A DNA stretch of 64,000 nt. Origin: Candidatus Methanoplasma cognatum (GTDB taxonomy: Archaea > Thermoplasmatota > Thermoplasmata > Methanomassiliicoccales > Methanomethylophilaceae). Every line of letters begins with the position of its first letter. Positions within the stretch are counted from its first letter, which is position 1. The notes beneath the pieces are model-generated. The model ran no database searches. It was not told the origin of the DNA and saw only the letters and a program-made list of their open reading frames with translations. Shown piece by piece: positions 1 through 8,510 of the stretch. The stretch lies in NCBI GenBank assembly GCA_009777615.1, contig WRLM01000002.1, forward strand, positions 1 through 64,000, given 5' to 3'. The position numbers and the translations under genes are program-made.

Positions 1-3000
1 GTGAGATGATCGAGGACTATGTCGTCTTCCACGAAATACCAGCCATCGACCGTGTTGTAGCCTGTCAGATTGCCGTCCATGGTGGAGAAATAGCTCTGAT
101 TGATCCTTGTCACACTCGCGTGTGTTTGTAAGGTCCCGTCCACATCGACATAGTTCTCGCCGACCAGGCTCACGGCGGTCAGCTGACTGCCCGATACCAA
201 TATGCGATAGCTTTTGTTGCCGGGCGGGTCGCCGGTGAACATGTTGTTCGAAAGCGACATAGTCATTGAGCTTGCATCTATCAGAACTATGGTCTGATTA
301 GTATGTCCGATTATGTCCCCGTCCTCAAAGCTCACCGCGGCATTGCCGGTGGCCGAGCCGGTGACGGTGGAATAGATAAACGGTGAAGCCAATGAACCGG
401 AGAAGTGAAGCTTGCCTGTATACATCCCCATGGCAAAGTTGCCGGTTATCAGGCTGCCGGCTCCGAATTCGATGTCGTTGTTGTTGGCATTGGCGAGGGT
501 GACGCTACCTGTGACCGCATTGAAGTTTTTGAAGGTCGTAGCGCCGCTGGTGACGGTTATGCCGTTGGTGACGCCGACGATGGTTCCCGTTATTTCATTG
601 GTGATCGTGCCGCCATTACCGAAAGAAACAGCAGCGGAGCCGGCGCCGGATAAGAAGCTCTCTATCGTGCCGAAGTTGTTGATCGTGAGAGGCGTGCCGG
701 AGCTGATACCGTAGCCCGTACCTTTGATCGTAGCACCGGCCCGGTTGATGATCGTGGTTGTGAGATTTTGGGTTCCGTCTGCCCAGAGTCCTATCGTGGA
801 TGTTGAAGTGCCGTCGTTTGCCTCGATCATGCCGAAGTTGTCGACTTTGAAGCCAAGGCTTCCCTGTGATAAACGGACGCCGCTCAGGGTTCCTGTTATG
901 TAACCGCTGCTGTGATTGAAGAGTTCACCTGCGCCCTCCGCGCGGATACCGCTGCTGGCGGGGCCTGTGCCCTGGATCACATTGTAGTTATTGACCGTGC
1001 CGTTACCGTGAAGGATACCATACGTCACGGCTCTGATAATTCCTGTCATCCCGACTGTGATATCGCCTCCGGCGGTGGAGTTTACGGCGTAGTAACCGCC
1101 GTACGTAGATGCGATGAGGGCTGTGTTTATGAGTTCGCTGCCGGCATTTAGAGTAACACCGTTTCTGTTGGAGCTCAGCATGCCCATGCCATCCACTATC
1201 GGTTGCGAATAGAATGAAAGGCGGCTACCCGGCTGAACTACTATGCCGGTCGCTAAGCCGGATGAATATATTGTATATCCGTCACCAATGATGATCTTGA
1301 CATCACCGTTGATCGTAATAGCTTGACTGAGGGAGAAAGTATCCTTTATGAAATACCAGCCGTCAACCCCTCCGCTGCCGGTCAGCACTCCGCCTTTGGA
1401 GTCGATATAGGCCTTATCGATCGGAAGCGCCTCCACAACTTGTGTGTTTCCGTTCACGTCAACGTAAGGTACCTCCACTGCATACAGGAAGTACACAACG
1501 TGGTTGCCGCTGATGTTCGAAAGGGTCGCCTGGTTTGAAGGGTTGATGAGAGGATCGTAACGATCCGTCGGCGGGTTATTCCAAATGTGACCTTTGTTGA
1601 GATAGCCTGCTATTGCCGGAGCGGTAACATTGTAGTTGCTCCCTGTGGCAAGAATACGGATGTTTTCTGTTTGGAACTCCACGCCGCTGTCAACGTAAAT
1701 GTATTTCTCGGTGACGGATGCGAAAGATGTGGTACCCGTTCCCATTTTTACGGGCAAGACCGCATCGTTGTTGCCGGTCTTATTGGGCGGAACGGGAGTG
1801 GAATCATCCCAAGCGTAAATGTTGTAACTGCTCATCGGGCTTGCCGATGATGCGTTTATTGTGGGGATTTGAGGGCTGTTGTCGATAGCGCGAAGCACAT
1901 CGAACACAGTTGTGCCGCCGGCCCCTATGAACTCTGCATAGACATTATAGAACGCTGCATTTGAGCCGGGGATCTGGAAAGCAAAGGATTTCCAATTTTG
2001 GTTATCGACGCGCATCGTTGCCAGTGCATTGGTCATGTCGCCGTCTGCAAAGACGCGCAGGTTATACGGTTGATTTTGGAAGGCTTGAGGGATGAAGTTG
2101 GTGAGCTGCACGGTCGCATTCACAAAGTAACCGTCGCCTGCAATACTTCTTGCATGGATGGCGGGAAGGTTAGCATTTCCGGTTCCGCCGTGATAATACA
2201 TACACCAAGATGATGCATTGACAGTCGCCGTACTGTAAATGGTGAGTGCTGTCCCCTGTCCGTTGGCGTAGTTGCTGCTGCTGCTGCTGCCGCCGCCGAT
2301 GGCTGCGCCGTTTCCTGATGTTGCGGTCACAACTGCGTTGCCGCCGATCGTAATGCTGCCGCCGCCGCCGCCGACCGCGTTATTGCCGCCGCCGCCGCCG
2401 ATGGCTGCGCCATAGCTGCCCGGTCCTATATTGGTAGCGGTCACTGTACCGCCCATGATGTTTATGTTACCGGTAGCCTGACCGACATTGCCTCCGATGG
2501 CTGCCGCGTTGCTCAAGTTCGGGACGGTCACATTGAGCGACCCGTCGCTACCGCCGTTATTGTCTGAATTGTTAATTGTAAGAGTGGCTGTGCTGGGCAC
2601 TACGACGCTTCCTGTGATCGTGCTTGATCCGTGCAGGAGAATAGTTGCGTTGGCCCCGTTACCTAGTGTTATGCCTATCGGCGGTCCGGTTCCGATCGAG
2701 TTTCCGGTTATATTGATGCCGTCAATGACGACAGTGGTTGTTACATTGAGCCCAAAAGCAATATTCGCATTTTTGTGCGGGCCCGACTGTATGATAGTAT
2801 ATTTGAAATTATTTGCATCTGATGAGAAGGTTAGCGCTCCTGTGCTTGCGTTGAAGCCATAGCCTGTTCCCATTAGATTGTCAGTGGATGACAGATCAAT
2901 AGTAAAATCTGTCGTTATGGTTGCAGACGTATCCTCATAGGAATCCGATGGTATGAGCTGCACGGCCGCAAAAGCGGCCACCATCACTGCCATCGCCAGC

Positions 3001-3065
3001 ACCCCGTACATGTACTTGGGATGCTTTCCTAGCTTTCTCAGTCCTGTCTTATGTTTTGCTTTCAT
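1..3065 (-). CDS. Large modular adhesin-like surface protein (3' end outside window)
   Basis: The frame is open from an ATG at 3065 to the window edge, so at least 1021 residues are present and the C-terminus is missing. A basic start (MKAKHKTGLRKLGKHPKYMY) is followed by a hydrophobic segment (about 20-39), which looks like a signal sequence or anchor. Next come Gly/Asn/Thr-rich stretches with AAIGGG turns encoded by GCN/GGC runs at about 2270-2410, a MucBP-like stretch ending NHVVYFLYA, and then a module that begins with a YVDVNG motif, has GWYFIKD, a GD(V/I)..I.GDG strand and FYSQ, and runs into NTG/INN beta-helix turns. A second such module begins at about 160-85. The same module makes up the two genes at 59.7-64 kb. 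The role is presumably cell-surface attachment; this is inferred from architecture, as no binding ligand is visible. Confidence 0.85.
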   Translation of the reverse strand, partial: MKAKHKTGLRKLGKHPKYMYGVLAMAVMVAAFAAVQLIPSDSYEDTSATITTDFTIDLSSTDNLMGTGYGFNASTGALTFSSDANNFKYTIIQSGPHKNANIAFGLNVTTTVVIDGINITGNSIGTGPPIGITLGNGANATILLHGSSTITGSVVVPSTATLTINNSDNNGGSDGSLNVTVPNLSNAAAIGGNVGQATGNINIMGGTVTATNIGPGSYGAAIGGGGGNNAVGGGGGSITIGGNAVVTATSGNGAAIGGGSSSSSNYANGQGTALTIYSTATVNASSWCMYYHGGTGNANLPAIHARSIAGDGYFVNATVQLTNFIPQAFQNQPYNLRVFADGDMTNALATMRVDNQNWKSFAFQIPGSNAAFYNVYAEFIGAGGTTVFDVLRAIDNSPQIPTINASSASPMSSYNIYAWDDSTPVPPNKTGNNDAVLPVKMGTGTTSFASVTEKYIYVDSGVEFQTENIRILATGSNYNVTAPAIAGYLNKGHIWNNPPTDRYDPLINPSNQATLSNISGNHVVYFLYAVEVPYVDVNGNTQVVEALPIDKAYIDSKGGVLTGSGGVDGWYFIKDTFSLSQAITINGDVKIIIGDGYTIYSSGLATGIVVQPGSRLSFYSQPIVDGMGMLSSNRNGVTLNAGSELINTALIASTYGGYYAVNSTAGGDITVGMTGIIRAVTYGILHGNGTVNNYNVIQGTGPASSGIRAEGAGELFNHSSGYITGTLSGVRLSQGSLGFKVDNFGMIEANDGTSTSTIGLWADGTQNLTTTIINRAGATIKGTGYGISSGTPLTINNFGTIESFLSGAGSAAVSFGNGGTITNEITGTIVGVTNGITVTSGATTFKNFNAVTGSVTLANANNNDIEFGAGSLITGNFAMGMYTGKLHFSGSLASPFIYSTVTGSATGNAAVSFEDGDIIGHTNQTIVLIDASSMTMSLSNNMFTGDPPGNKSYRILVSGSQLTAVSLVGENYVDVDGTLQTHASVTRINQSYFSTMDGNLTGYNTVDGWYFVEDDIVLDHL

Positions 3066-4544
3066 AGGTTTACACCATCTTTTCTTATTTCTTTTAAAAT
3101 AGCCCCCGCTAAACGCGGCGAGGTACGCGTAACCCGTTTGGTAAATACTTTTACGCCGAAGCCGCGGCTTACGCCAGCGGCTCTATCCTCGGCCATGACT
3201 GTTCCGCCCTCTTTGGGGATAACGGCGGATGTATCTGTATGAGCGAACGTATAATGGCCAGATGCCTTCGGCCCGGAGACATTACGGTATGTGCACAACA
3301 ATGCGAGGATCAGAAATGCCTTTATTAATAGGGAAATGACATCTCTGGATGCGGCTGGACCATACATAAAAACATTATTGCGGTATGGGGCCGACTGCCT
3401 TCTTTTTCCGTATCTTATACTCCTTTCGGACGCGGACGCTATTCTTTTTGTCATTAACGTTCACTTTCAAGCAATACTTCGGCGAGAATGTTTCCCCCAA
3501 CCCGCCTCTGCAAGCGTATGGAGAGTAAGAACGCATATCGAGAATATATATTCTTCTGCTCGGAATTACAAACAACTATTTTGGTTAAACAGAAATTCTT
3601 ATAAAGATATTTCCGCCGAACAGACAATAGTATTGCCACTTAAGGCACATTGAACGCGGCCGTCTCCGCCGCGCCGTCTCCTAAAACCAGACCATACCGG
3701 CGGCTTATTCGGCGCGTGCTCCGCCTTGAACGCAGGCCTTTATGACATCTTTCTTTGTCTTTTTATGAGAAAATGTTCAGCCTTTTTACGCCATCGGCGG
3801 ATACGTTTCCGAGAGCTCAAAGAACAATATTTGGGGGCTAGGCGCCATAAAAAAAGCATCCGATCACTCCGGCGCGGACAGTCCGGACTTCACAGTTTTT
3901 CGCAGATTCCGACCGAATTTACGCGGCTTTCCCGCGGAGACCGGCGACCTATATTTGCAGATCGACCGCCGTCAACGGACGAATTAACTGCCGCGAAGAG
4001 GACGGGACCTGAGAAAAAAGAGGGTGATCCCGATGCGCCGCCGAAGAATATAGACGGCTTTGCGGGGCGGAGTTTCGATCGCGCGGTCCGCTAAATGCCG
4101 TTTTCGCCCGCCGTTCGGAGACGCCGGAAACGTCAAACCCGACCCGCGGTCTGCGGTTTTTTTACCGAATTGACATCAAATGACCCCCGCCGGTCAAGCG
4201 GCCGATATGATGATTTTCCATAAAAACACCCGGAAACACCTTCCGAACGGCAGGTCCCGCTGCGTGAAGCGAGCAGAAAATTCCTCGAAAAATAAGGTCC
4301 GCGGCGGCGGAAAAACTTGATAAAAGGAGCCTTTTCGCCAAAAAATAATGAGGCCCTCGGCGCAACAGGGAGATGTATATCTATTTTTTGCACGGTCGCG
4401 GCGCCGCTATGAAGAAGTACCGATAATGGATATATAGTATATAAAGTGTTCATTTGCTATACAAAGATAATAATATATAAAGTATTCTTGTGGTATGCAA
4501 ATACGATACAATAAAGCTTAATTCTCTGACACAATCAAAAGGGC
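3066..4544. other. Long intergenic region without a recognisable gene
   Basis: About 1.5 kb between the divergent adhesin and the RHH gene. Open frames exist on both strands (for example 3291-3653 and 3726-4094 on plus), but they are rich in Arg/Ser/Pro with no recognisable motif, no good ribosome site and no codon pattern like the neighbours, so I treat them as chance. The stretch next to 3065 holds the adhesin promoter; its minus-strand leader has a GGTG-type ribosome site. The part near 4430-4510 is AT-rich and is described separately. Confidence 0.6.
4429..4515 (+). promoter_or_regulatory. AT-rich promoter/operator region with repeated boxes
   Basis: Several TATA-like stretches (TATATAGTATATAAAG, ATATATAAAGTATTC) alternate with similar short boxes, GCTATACAAAG near 4457 and GGTATGCAAATACG near 4486, in the 100 bp before the RHH gene. 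Such direct repeats suit autoregulation by a ribbon-helix-helix dimer, which is an inference. The boxes resemble the GTATACAAAT core found before the adhesins at 59.6 and 61.4 kb. Confidence 0.4.
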
Positions 4545-4802
4545 GTGGAAAGAAAAAACAGAACAACCGTGGTGACCCTGCGGGTTCCAGAAGGCCTGAT
4601 AGAAAAGGTAGATCAGGACGTTGAAAGATTCAACGACTTCTCCAGCAGGGCGGATTTCATCATTGTTGCGATAAGGAGCTACCTTGAAGAAAGAACCGAA
4701 GCCATATCCGAACGGAACAAGGCTTTTTCAGACGAAAGAACAAGGGCCAAGGAGGAAAGCAAGATCGCCGCCCGCCGGACGGATGCCGAGGATGGCGACT
4801 GA
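4545..4802 (+). CDS. Ribbon-helix-helix (CopG/Arc-type) DNA-binding protein
   Basis: An 85-residue protein starting at a GTG. The N-terminal segment TTVVTLRVPEGLIEKVDQ is the typical beta-strand plus first helix of the ribbon-helix-helix fold, followed by FSSRADFIIVAIRSYLEE for the second helix. The rest (about 50-85) is a highly charged, probably helical tail rich in Glu, Arg and Lys. Such proteins are dimeric repressors or antitoxin-type regulators. No toxin gene follows: the next 770 bp has no clear coding sequence, so this is more likely a stand-alone regulator. The repeated AT-rich boxes upstream suggest that it controls itself. Its targets cannot be read from the sequence. Confidence 0.7.
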   Translation: MERKNRTTVVTLRVPEGLIEKVDQDVERFNDFSSRADFIIVAIRSYLEERTEAISERNKAFSDERTRAKEESKIAARRTDAEDGD

Positions 4803-4996
4803 ACGATCATTTGCAAAATGTACATTCATGTCTCGATTCTTTGTTTTTTCCGAATATAGATGCGCTTTGCGAGGGCGTCCCTACGTATGAGCCTCGGTTA
4901 TCCGCCGAGGCCGCCCCGCACTATCTCAAACAACCCCTCCCCGCTTATACGGTCCGCCCGCTGACATCCATATAACAAGCATATGATATGCAATTG

Positions 4997-5062
4997 AGAT
5001 TCAGATGAGTATTGCATGGTGACCGAGGGAACTCATCGGACCCTAAGATGGTCCGATTTTTT
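4997..5062 (+). ncRNA. Candidate small structured RNA ending in a terminator
   Basis: The TATA-like TCCATATAACAAG (around 4970) would give a start near 4997. The short transcript then folds into a 7-bp stem GATGAGT (5004-5010)/ACTCATC (5031-5037) around a 20-nt loop, and a second hairpin TCGGACC/GGTCCGA followed by six T. The two stems share nucleotides 5036-5037, so they could compete. No open reading frame explains it. It could be an sRNA or the leader of a lost gene; the function is unknown. Confidence 0.4.
5036..5062 (+). terminator. Hairpin plus T-run terminator
   Basis: TCGGACC (5036-5042), loop CTAAGAT, GGTCCGA (5050-5056), then TTTTTT (5057-5062). This is a perfect 7-bp stem with a U-tract, the strongest terminator-like structure in this gene-poor region. 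It follows no gene on the plus strand, which is why a small RNA is suspected. Confidence 0.65.
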
Positions 5063-5572
5063 AGCAGTCGCCTCTCTTTCGGGAAGGAAACTCTGACGGT
5101 TCTCCGACATTTTCGAGGTTGTTTTGCAGGCCGAGACGCCGACGAACCGGAGAAAATTCCGTAGCGGTGCGGTTCTTCTCCTTGCACATTTTAATGCCGA
5201 GACATCATTCTTATCGGAAAATTTCCTAAAAAGAGGCCTGCGAGCTGCGTGCTCGCAACCCGTATCTCCCCGTACTGCGCCCGTTGCAAACTCTATTTTA
5301 CCTCTGCTATTAAGTTCATATTCGTTCTTCCAAAGGGCCTTATCTCTGTTTCTTTAGCGGGTTCGACCATATCCCTATGCATTAAATTTTCGGAGATAAC
5401 TCCCCCTGCCGCATGTGTGCGGTCAGCTTTCAGCGCCGCCCGGCAGAGAAGCAAAGCAGAACCGGAAGGTATCTGCCCGATATGATCCCCCGTCGGCCGC
5501 AGGCATACATCTGACGTATAATCCCCATGCGACCGCGAAAAGATATTAAATGCAGTCATCCATTGAACGGCG

Positions 5573-6421
5573 ATGAGAAACAAGCTCCTGCTGGCATCGG
5601 TCGCGGTCTCACTGCTGGTGCTGACGCTGATGCCGCTAGCACCCGCCGACGGCGACGATACCGTCACGAACTACTACATAGAAGGTTACGTCGCGGATAC
5701 CGAGAAGAACGCCATGGGAGGGGTTACCGTCTCCGTGAACGACGGACGCGACCCCGTACCTTCCGGCCAGACCAGGGCCGACGGCTTCTTCAGCGTGGGC
5801 GTCGCCGTGAACACCGGCCTCACAATATCCTTCACCGTTTCGGGATATACCGTCCTGACCTGTCCGAACACGTCCTTCCTGCAGGGGTCTGATTATAGGG
5901 CCCTCGATCTTTCAAAGGCGTCATATAACAGCATGACGCGCACATATACCATCACCACAGGCCCGGTCGAGGATATGCAGTGCGCGATAATGATGATCGC
6001 GCCGAGCGGCGATTTCGAAGGCGTGGTCTCATTCAACGGAGGCGCCATAAAGAACGCGACCGTTTCCCTCACCTCCACATACGGCGGCGGAGTTTATACG
6101 GCGCACACGGACGACCGCGGGAGATATAAGATAACGTGTCCGGCCGGAACATACAGTCTGACGGTCAGCAGCCAGGGCTTCAATAGCTATTACGGCGACG
6201 AAGTGAAGGTGCCTTCGAGCAAAGAGGAGATCACCATATTGGAAAAGACCGAACTGAGGAAATACCTCGGAATGGATGCGGCCCACGTGCTTGTGCTTGT
6301 AGGCGCGATAGTAGGTATCCTGCTGGCGTTCGCCGTGTGGTTCATGAGCAAGCGCATGAACGAACCCCGTTACCGGGAGATGTTCGACGACAGCACAGAG
6401 GAAGAAGACGTCAATACCTGA
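5573..6421 (+). CDS. Membrane-anchored surface protein with carboxypeptidase-regulatory-like domains
   Basis: 282 residues. There is a clear signal peptide (about 1-25, MRNKLLLASVAVSLLVLTLM, then an AxA-like PADGDD cleavage region). Two beta-sandwich domains of the carboxypeptidase regulatory-like type follow. The first is at about 34-95 (YYIEGYVADTEKNAMGGVTV...GQTRADGFFSV), the second at about 145-215 (FEGVVSFNGGAIKNATVSL...TDDRGRYKITCPAGTYSLTV). A C-terminal transmembrane helix (about 240-262, VLVLVGAIVGILLAFAVWFM) and a short acidic cytoplasmic tail end the protein. It should sit on the outer face of the membrane as a cell-surface scaffold. No enzyme domain is attached, so the ligand is unknown. 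Its 3' end overlaps the convergent fumarase beta gene by 11 bp. Confidence 0.75.
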   Translation: MRNKLLLASVAVSLLVLTLMPLAPADGDDTVTNYYIEGYVADTEKNAMGGVTVSVNDGRDPVPSGQTRADGFFSVGVAVNTGLTISFTVSGYTVLTCPNTSFLQGSDYRALDLSKASYNSMTRTYTITTGPVEDMQCAIMMIAPSGDFEGVVSFNGGAIKNATVSLTSTYGGGVYTAHTDDRGRYKITCPAGTYSLTVSSQGFNSYYGDEVKVPSSKEEITILEKTELRKYLGMDAAHVLVLVGAIVGILLAFAVWFMSKRMNEPRYREMFDDSTEEEDVNT

Positions 6422-6974
6422 CGAGCTTTGACCTTATATCCTCATAAAGACAGCCGCCTTCGGAGTCCATCGCGACCACCAGCGGCCCCATCCTATCCAT
6501 TCTGAAACTCCAAACCGCCTCGGCCATGCCGAGGTCCTCCCATTCGACGCCGCAGACCTCGGCCACGGACTCGGCGATGGATACCGCCGTCCCGCCCACC
6601 GCCGCAAGGTATACGCATCCGACCTCCCGCATAGCATCCCCGATCTCTTTAGACATCCCTCCTTTCCCGATGACCGCGCGGATCCCGAACCTTCTGATCA
6701 TTTCCGGCCCCAAAGCATCCATCCTGGCGCTGGTGGTGGGGCCCGCTGCGATGACCTTCCATCCGTTCCCCTCTTTCTCCACGATGGGGCCGCAGTGGAA
6801 CAGGACGGAGCCCTTGATCCCCTCTGGGACCGGCTTCCCGGAACGGGAATGCTCTATCGCCCGGATGTGCATCCCGTCCCTCCCCGTTATCACGCCGCCG
6901 GACAGGTACACGATCTCTCCGATCTTCAGCCTCCTGACGGCTGTTTCATCAAGCGGAGACCTCAATTCCTTCAA
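6411..6974 (-). CDS. Fumarate hydratase class I, beta subunit
   Basis: 187 residues homologous to the C-terminal (FumB/TtdB-like) half of class I fumarases, with the expected LKIGEIVYLSGGVITGRDGMH, VLFHCGPIVEK, AGPTTSARMD and GKGGM motifs. The subunit forms part of the active site of the Fe-S enzyme that interconverts fumarate and malate; in archaea with an incomplete TCA pathway it links aspartate/oxaloacetate and fumarate metabolism. I chose the TTG at 6974: it overlaps the TGA of the alpha gene (TTGA) and is preceded by AGGAGG inside the alpha 3' end. A longer upstream frame is open but would run through the alpha gene. The close homologue is the L(+)-tartrate dehydratase beta subunit; substrate assignment rests on fumarase being the commoner archaeal role. 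Confidence 0.85.
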   Translation of the reverse strand: MKELRSPLDETAVRRLKIGEIVYLSGGVITGRDGMHIRAIEHSRSGKPVPEGIKGSVLFHCGPIVEKEGNGWKVIAAGPTTSARMDALGPEMIRRFGIRAVIGKGGMSKEIGDAMREVGCVYLAAVGGTAVSIAESVAEVCGVEWEDLGMAEAVWSFRMDRMGPLVVAMDSEGGCLYEDIRSKLVRY

Positions 6975-7840
6975 AGGACCGCCTCCTGACTGTACTCCAC
7001 GTCCGTATCGGTAATACGCGCGGCGGCCCTCCTCGTGGCCCAGCATCCTATGCTTACCGCGACCGGAAGGCTTGCCGTATGGCAGCAGGCGGTCCTGATC
7101 CTCACTCCGAGGACGGTGGTAGAACCCCCCAACCCCATCGGGCCGAGCCCGCTGCCGTTCAGTTTGACAAAGAGCTCCTCCTCCAGCTCTCTGAGGGCAG
7201 GATCGCTGTTCTCCCGGCCTAGGGGGGACATCAATGCCTCCTTCGCCATCGCTGCGCATCCGTCCGCCGTGCCTCCGATCCCGATCCCGACCACGCCGGG
7301 GGGACAGGGCCTCCCTCCCGCATCCAGGACCGAGTCTGTGACGAACTTTTTGATACCTTCGATCCCGTCCGAAGGGTTCAGCATGGCCAGCCGGGTCATG
7401 TTCTCCGAGCCGGCGCCCTTTATCAGGACCGATATCTCGGTGAAATCGTCTTCGGTCGGGATGTAATGTATCTCGGGCATGCCTTTCCCCAGATTGTCCC
7501 CGGTGTTCTTCCTTGTCAGCGGGTCCACGGTGTTGGGCCTGAGGGGTATCGTTTCCGTCGCTCTTCTCAGCCCCTTGATTATTTCCCCGCGGATGGAGGC
7601 GTCGAACCTTCCTTTCACATAGAACGCCGGTATGCCAGTATCCTGGCACATCGGACGGCCCAGGGCCTCCGCTTTCTTCACGTTGTCCATTATCGTCCCG
7701 AGCTGCATCCTCGCCGTCGGGTCCGCTTCCCATCCGGCGGCGGCCTCCAGCGCCCAGCCGATGTCCGGCGGAAGCTTGGTGTTCGCCGCCTTCAGAAGAT
7801 TGACCACGACCTGGTCTACGGGTTCAGGCAGTTTTATCAT
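6971..7840 (-). CDS. Fumarate hydratase class I, alpha subunit
   Basis: 289 residues from the ATG at 7840, preceded by an AAAGGT ribosome site; in-frame codons upstream to 7951 are not conserved-looking. The family's three [4Fe-4S] ligands are placed as expected: Cys65 in MCQDTGIP, Cys179 in RPCPPGVVG and Cys266 in SIGCWATRRA. The KGAGSENMTR motif is also intact. It pairs with the translationally coupled beta gene downstream to form the two-subunit form of class I fumarase (one chain in bacterial FumA). The two genes look like a bicistronic unit; upstream lies the leader of a Bro-N-like pseudogene, so the promoter should be in the AT-rich stretch near 7950-7980. Tartrate dehydratase alpha is the main alternative. 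Confidence 0.87.
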   Translation of the reverse strand: MIKLPEPVDQVVVNLLKAANTKLPPDIGWALEAAAGWEADPTARMQLGTIMDNVKKAEALGRPMCQDTGIPAFYVKGRFDASIRGEIIKGLRRATETIPLRPNTVDPLTRKNTGDNLGKGMPEIHYIPTEDDFTEISVLIKGAGSENMTRLAMLNPSDGIEGIKKFVTDSVLDAGGRPCPPGVVGIGIGGTADGCAAMAKEALMSPLGRENSDPALRELEEELFVKLNGSGLGPMGLGGSTTVLGVRIRTACCHTASLPVAVSIGCWATRRAAARITDTDVEYSQEAVL

Positions 7841-7979
7841 AGTACCTTTATTGCTGTTCCGATAAAAAGATGCACTAGATGCTGACCGCCGCATAAAGAG
7901 TGGGTGTGAGGAGTAAGCATTCCTTCGTAACGCCGCCTGCCGCTTTTGCATATTATATTACCTAATTATTTAGAAGAAT

Positions 7980-8107
7980 TCAAGGCCAAGTTCCATCAGC
8001 TTTTCCCAAAGAATACGGCGAGGATGCCCCCGGCCATGCCTAACTGCCTAACTGTAGCATGATGTCTTTTTCTGCTCAGCACCAAGTCTACAGGCGGAGT
8101 TGAGTCA
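7980..8107 (+). repeat. Conserved leader of the Bro-N gene, copy 1
   Basis: Noncoding sequence before the Bro-N-like gene that matches, with one 7-nt gap, the reverse strand at about 20338-20201. Shared blocks include TCCATCAGCTTT.CCAAAGAAT, CTAACTGTA and CGGAGTTGAGTCAATG. The final 63 nt up to and including the start codon align without gaps. It is the 5' part of an inverted repeat pair 12 kb apart. Confidence 0.75.
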
Positions 8108-8510
8108 ATGGACGATGACAAAAAAGTATGGCTTTTTGAGAAAAAGCGCATCCGAACAGTATGGGACGAAGAAAAAGAAGAGTGGCTTTTTTCAATAGTT
8201 GACGCGGTCTCAGTGCTGACCGACCAGCCCACCCAACGCAATGCGAGCACATATTGGGCTGTCATGAAGAATCGTCTGAAGAACGAAGGCGCCGATGAAC
8301 TGCTTACAAACTGTAAGCAGTTGAAGCTTACCGCAGACGACGGCAAGAAACGTTCTACTGACGTCGTTAACACAGAGCAGCTTTTACGGATAATACAATC
8401 CATACCGTCACCAAAAGCGGAGCCGTTCAAATTATGGCTGGCGGTCGTAGGGAGCGAGAGGATCGATGAAACCATCGACCCTGAGCTGACCATCGGCCGC
8501 GTTGTCCTCA
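8108..8510 (+). pseudogene. 3'-truncated Bro-N/DinD-like gene
   Basis: The reading frame (to 8587) encodes a recognisable Bro-N/DinD-like protein up to about residue 130. Seen in order: KRIRTVWDEEKEEWLFSIVD, AVLTDQPTQRNASTYW, TADDGKKRSTDV, RIIQSIPSPKAEPFKLW and ERIDETIDPEL. The match to the family stops at about 8500, where the sequence runs into the 3' end of the convergent NMD3 gene (stop at 8508). The remaining Arg-rich frame is simply the antisense of NMD3. The C-terminal YYLKKGYSxEWI-type segment of the family is absent here, although a relic of it survives in copy 2. Full-length relatives are induced by DNA damage or are phage antirepressors in bacteria. The gene looks transferred and then cut off. 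Confidence 0.75.

Larger units (their letters stand above)
4803..5572. other. Intergenic region with a candidate small RNA
   Basis: About 770 bp between the RHH gene and the surface protein at 5573. Open frames here are short and lack coding character. A TATA-like element at 4970-4976, a structured segment and a strong terminator hairpin at 5036-5062 mark one candidate RNA, listed separately. I see nothing definable between 5070 and 5530. A TATA-like AGATATTAAATG at about 5537-5548 probably serves the gene at 5573. Confidence 0.5.

Noticed and set aside
3062-3454. 130-codon minus-strand frame overlapping the adhesin start
   Set aside because: It lies in another frame across the adhesin promoter, has no ribosome site and no recognisable motif; the adhesin ATG at 3065 is much better supported.
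3726-4094. 122-codon frame in the gene-poor region
   Set aside because: Arg/Ser/Pro-rich, with composition of random G+C-rich DNA, no promoter or ribosome site.
5355-5380. GGGTTCGACC-like tRNA T-loop
   Set aside because: No acceptor, anticodon or D-stem can be built around it.
6411-7733. 440-codon frame containing the fumarase beta subunit, as one long protein
   Set aside because: Its N-terminal 250 residues are antisense or out of frame with the alpha subunit and low in complexity; only the part after the TTG at 6974 is a protein family.
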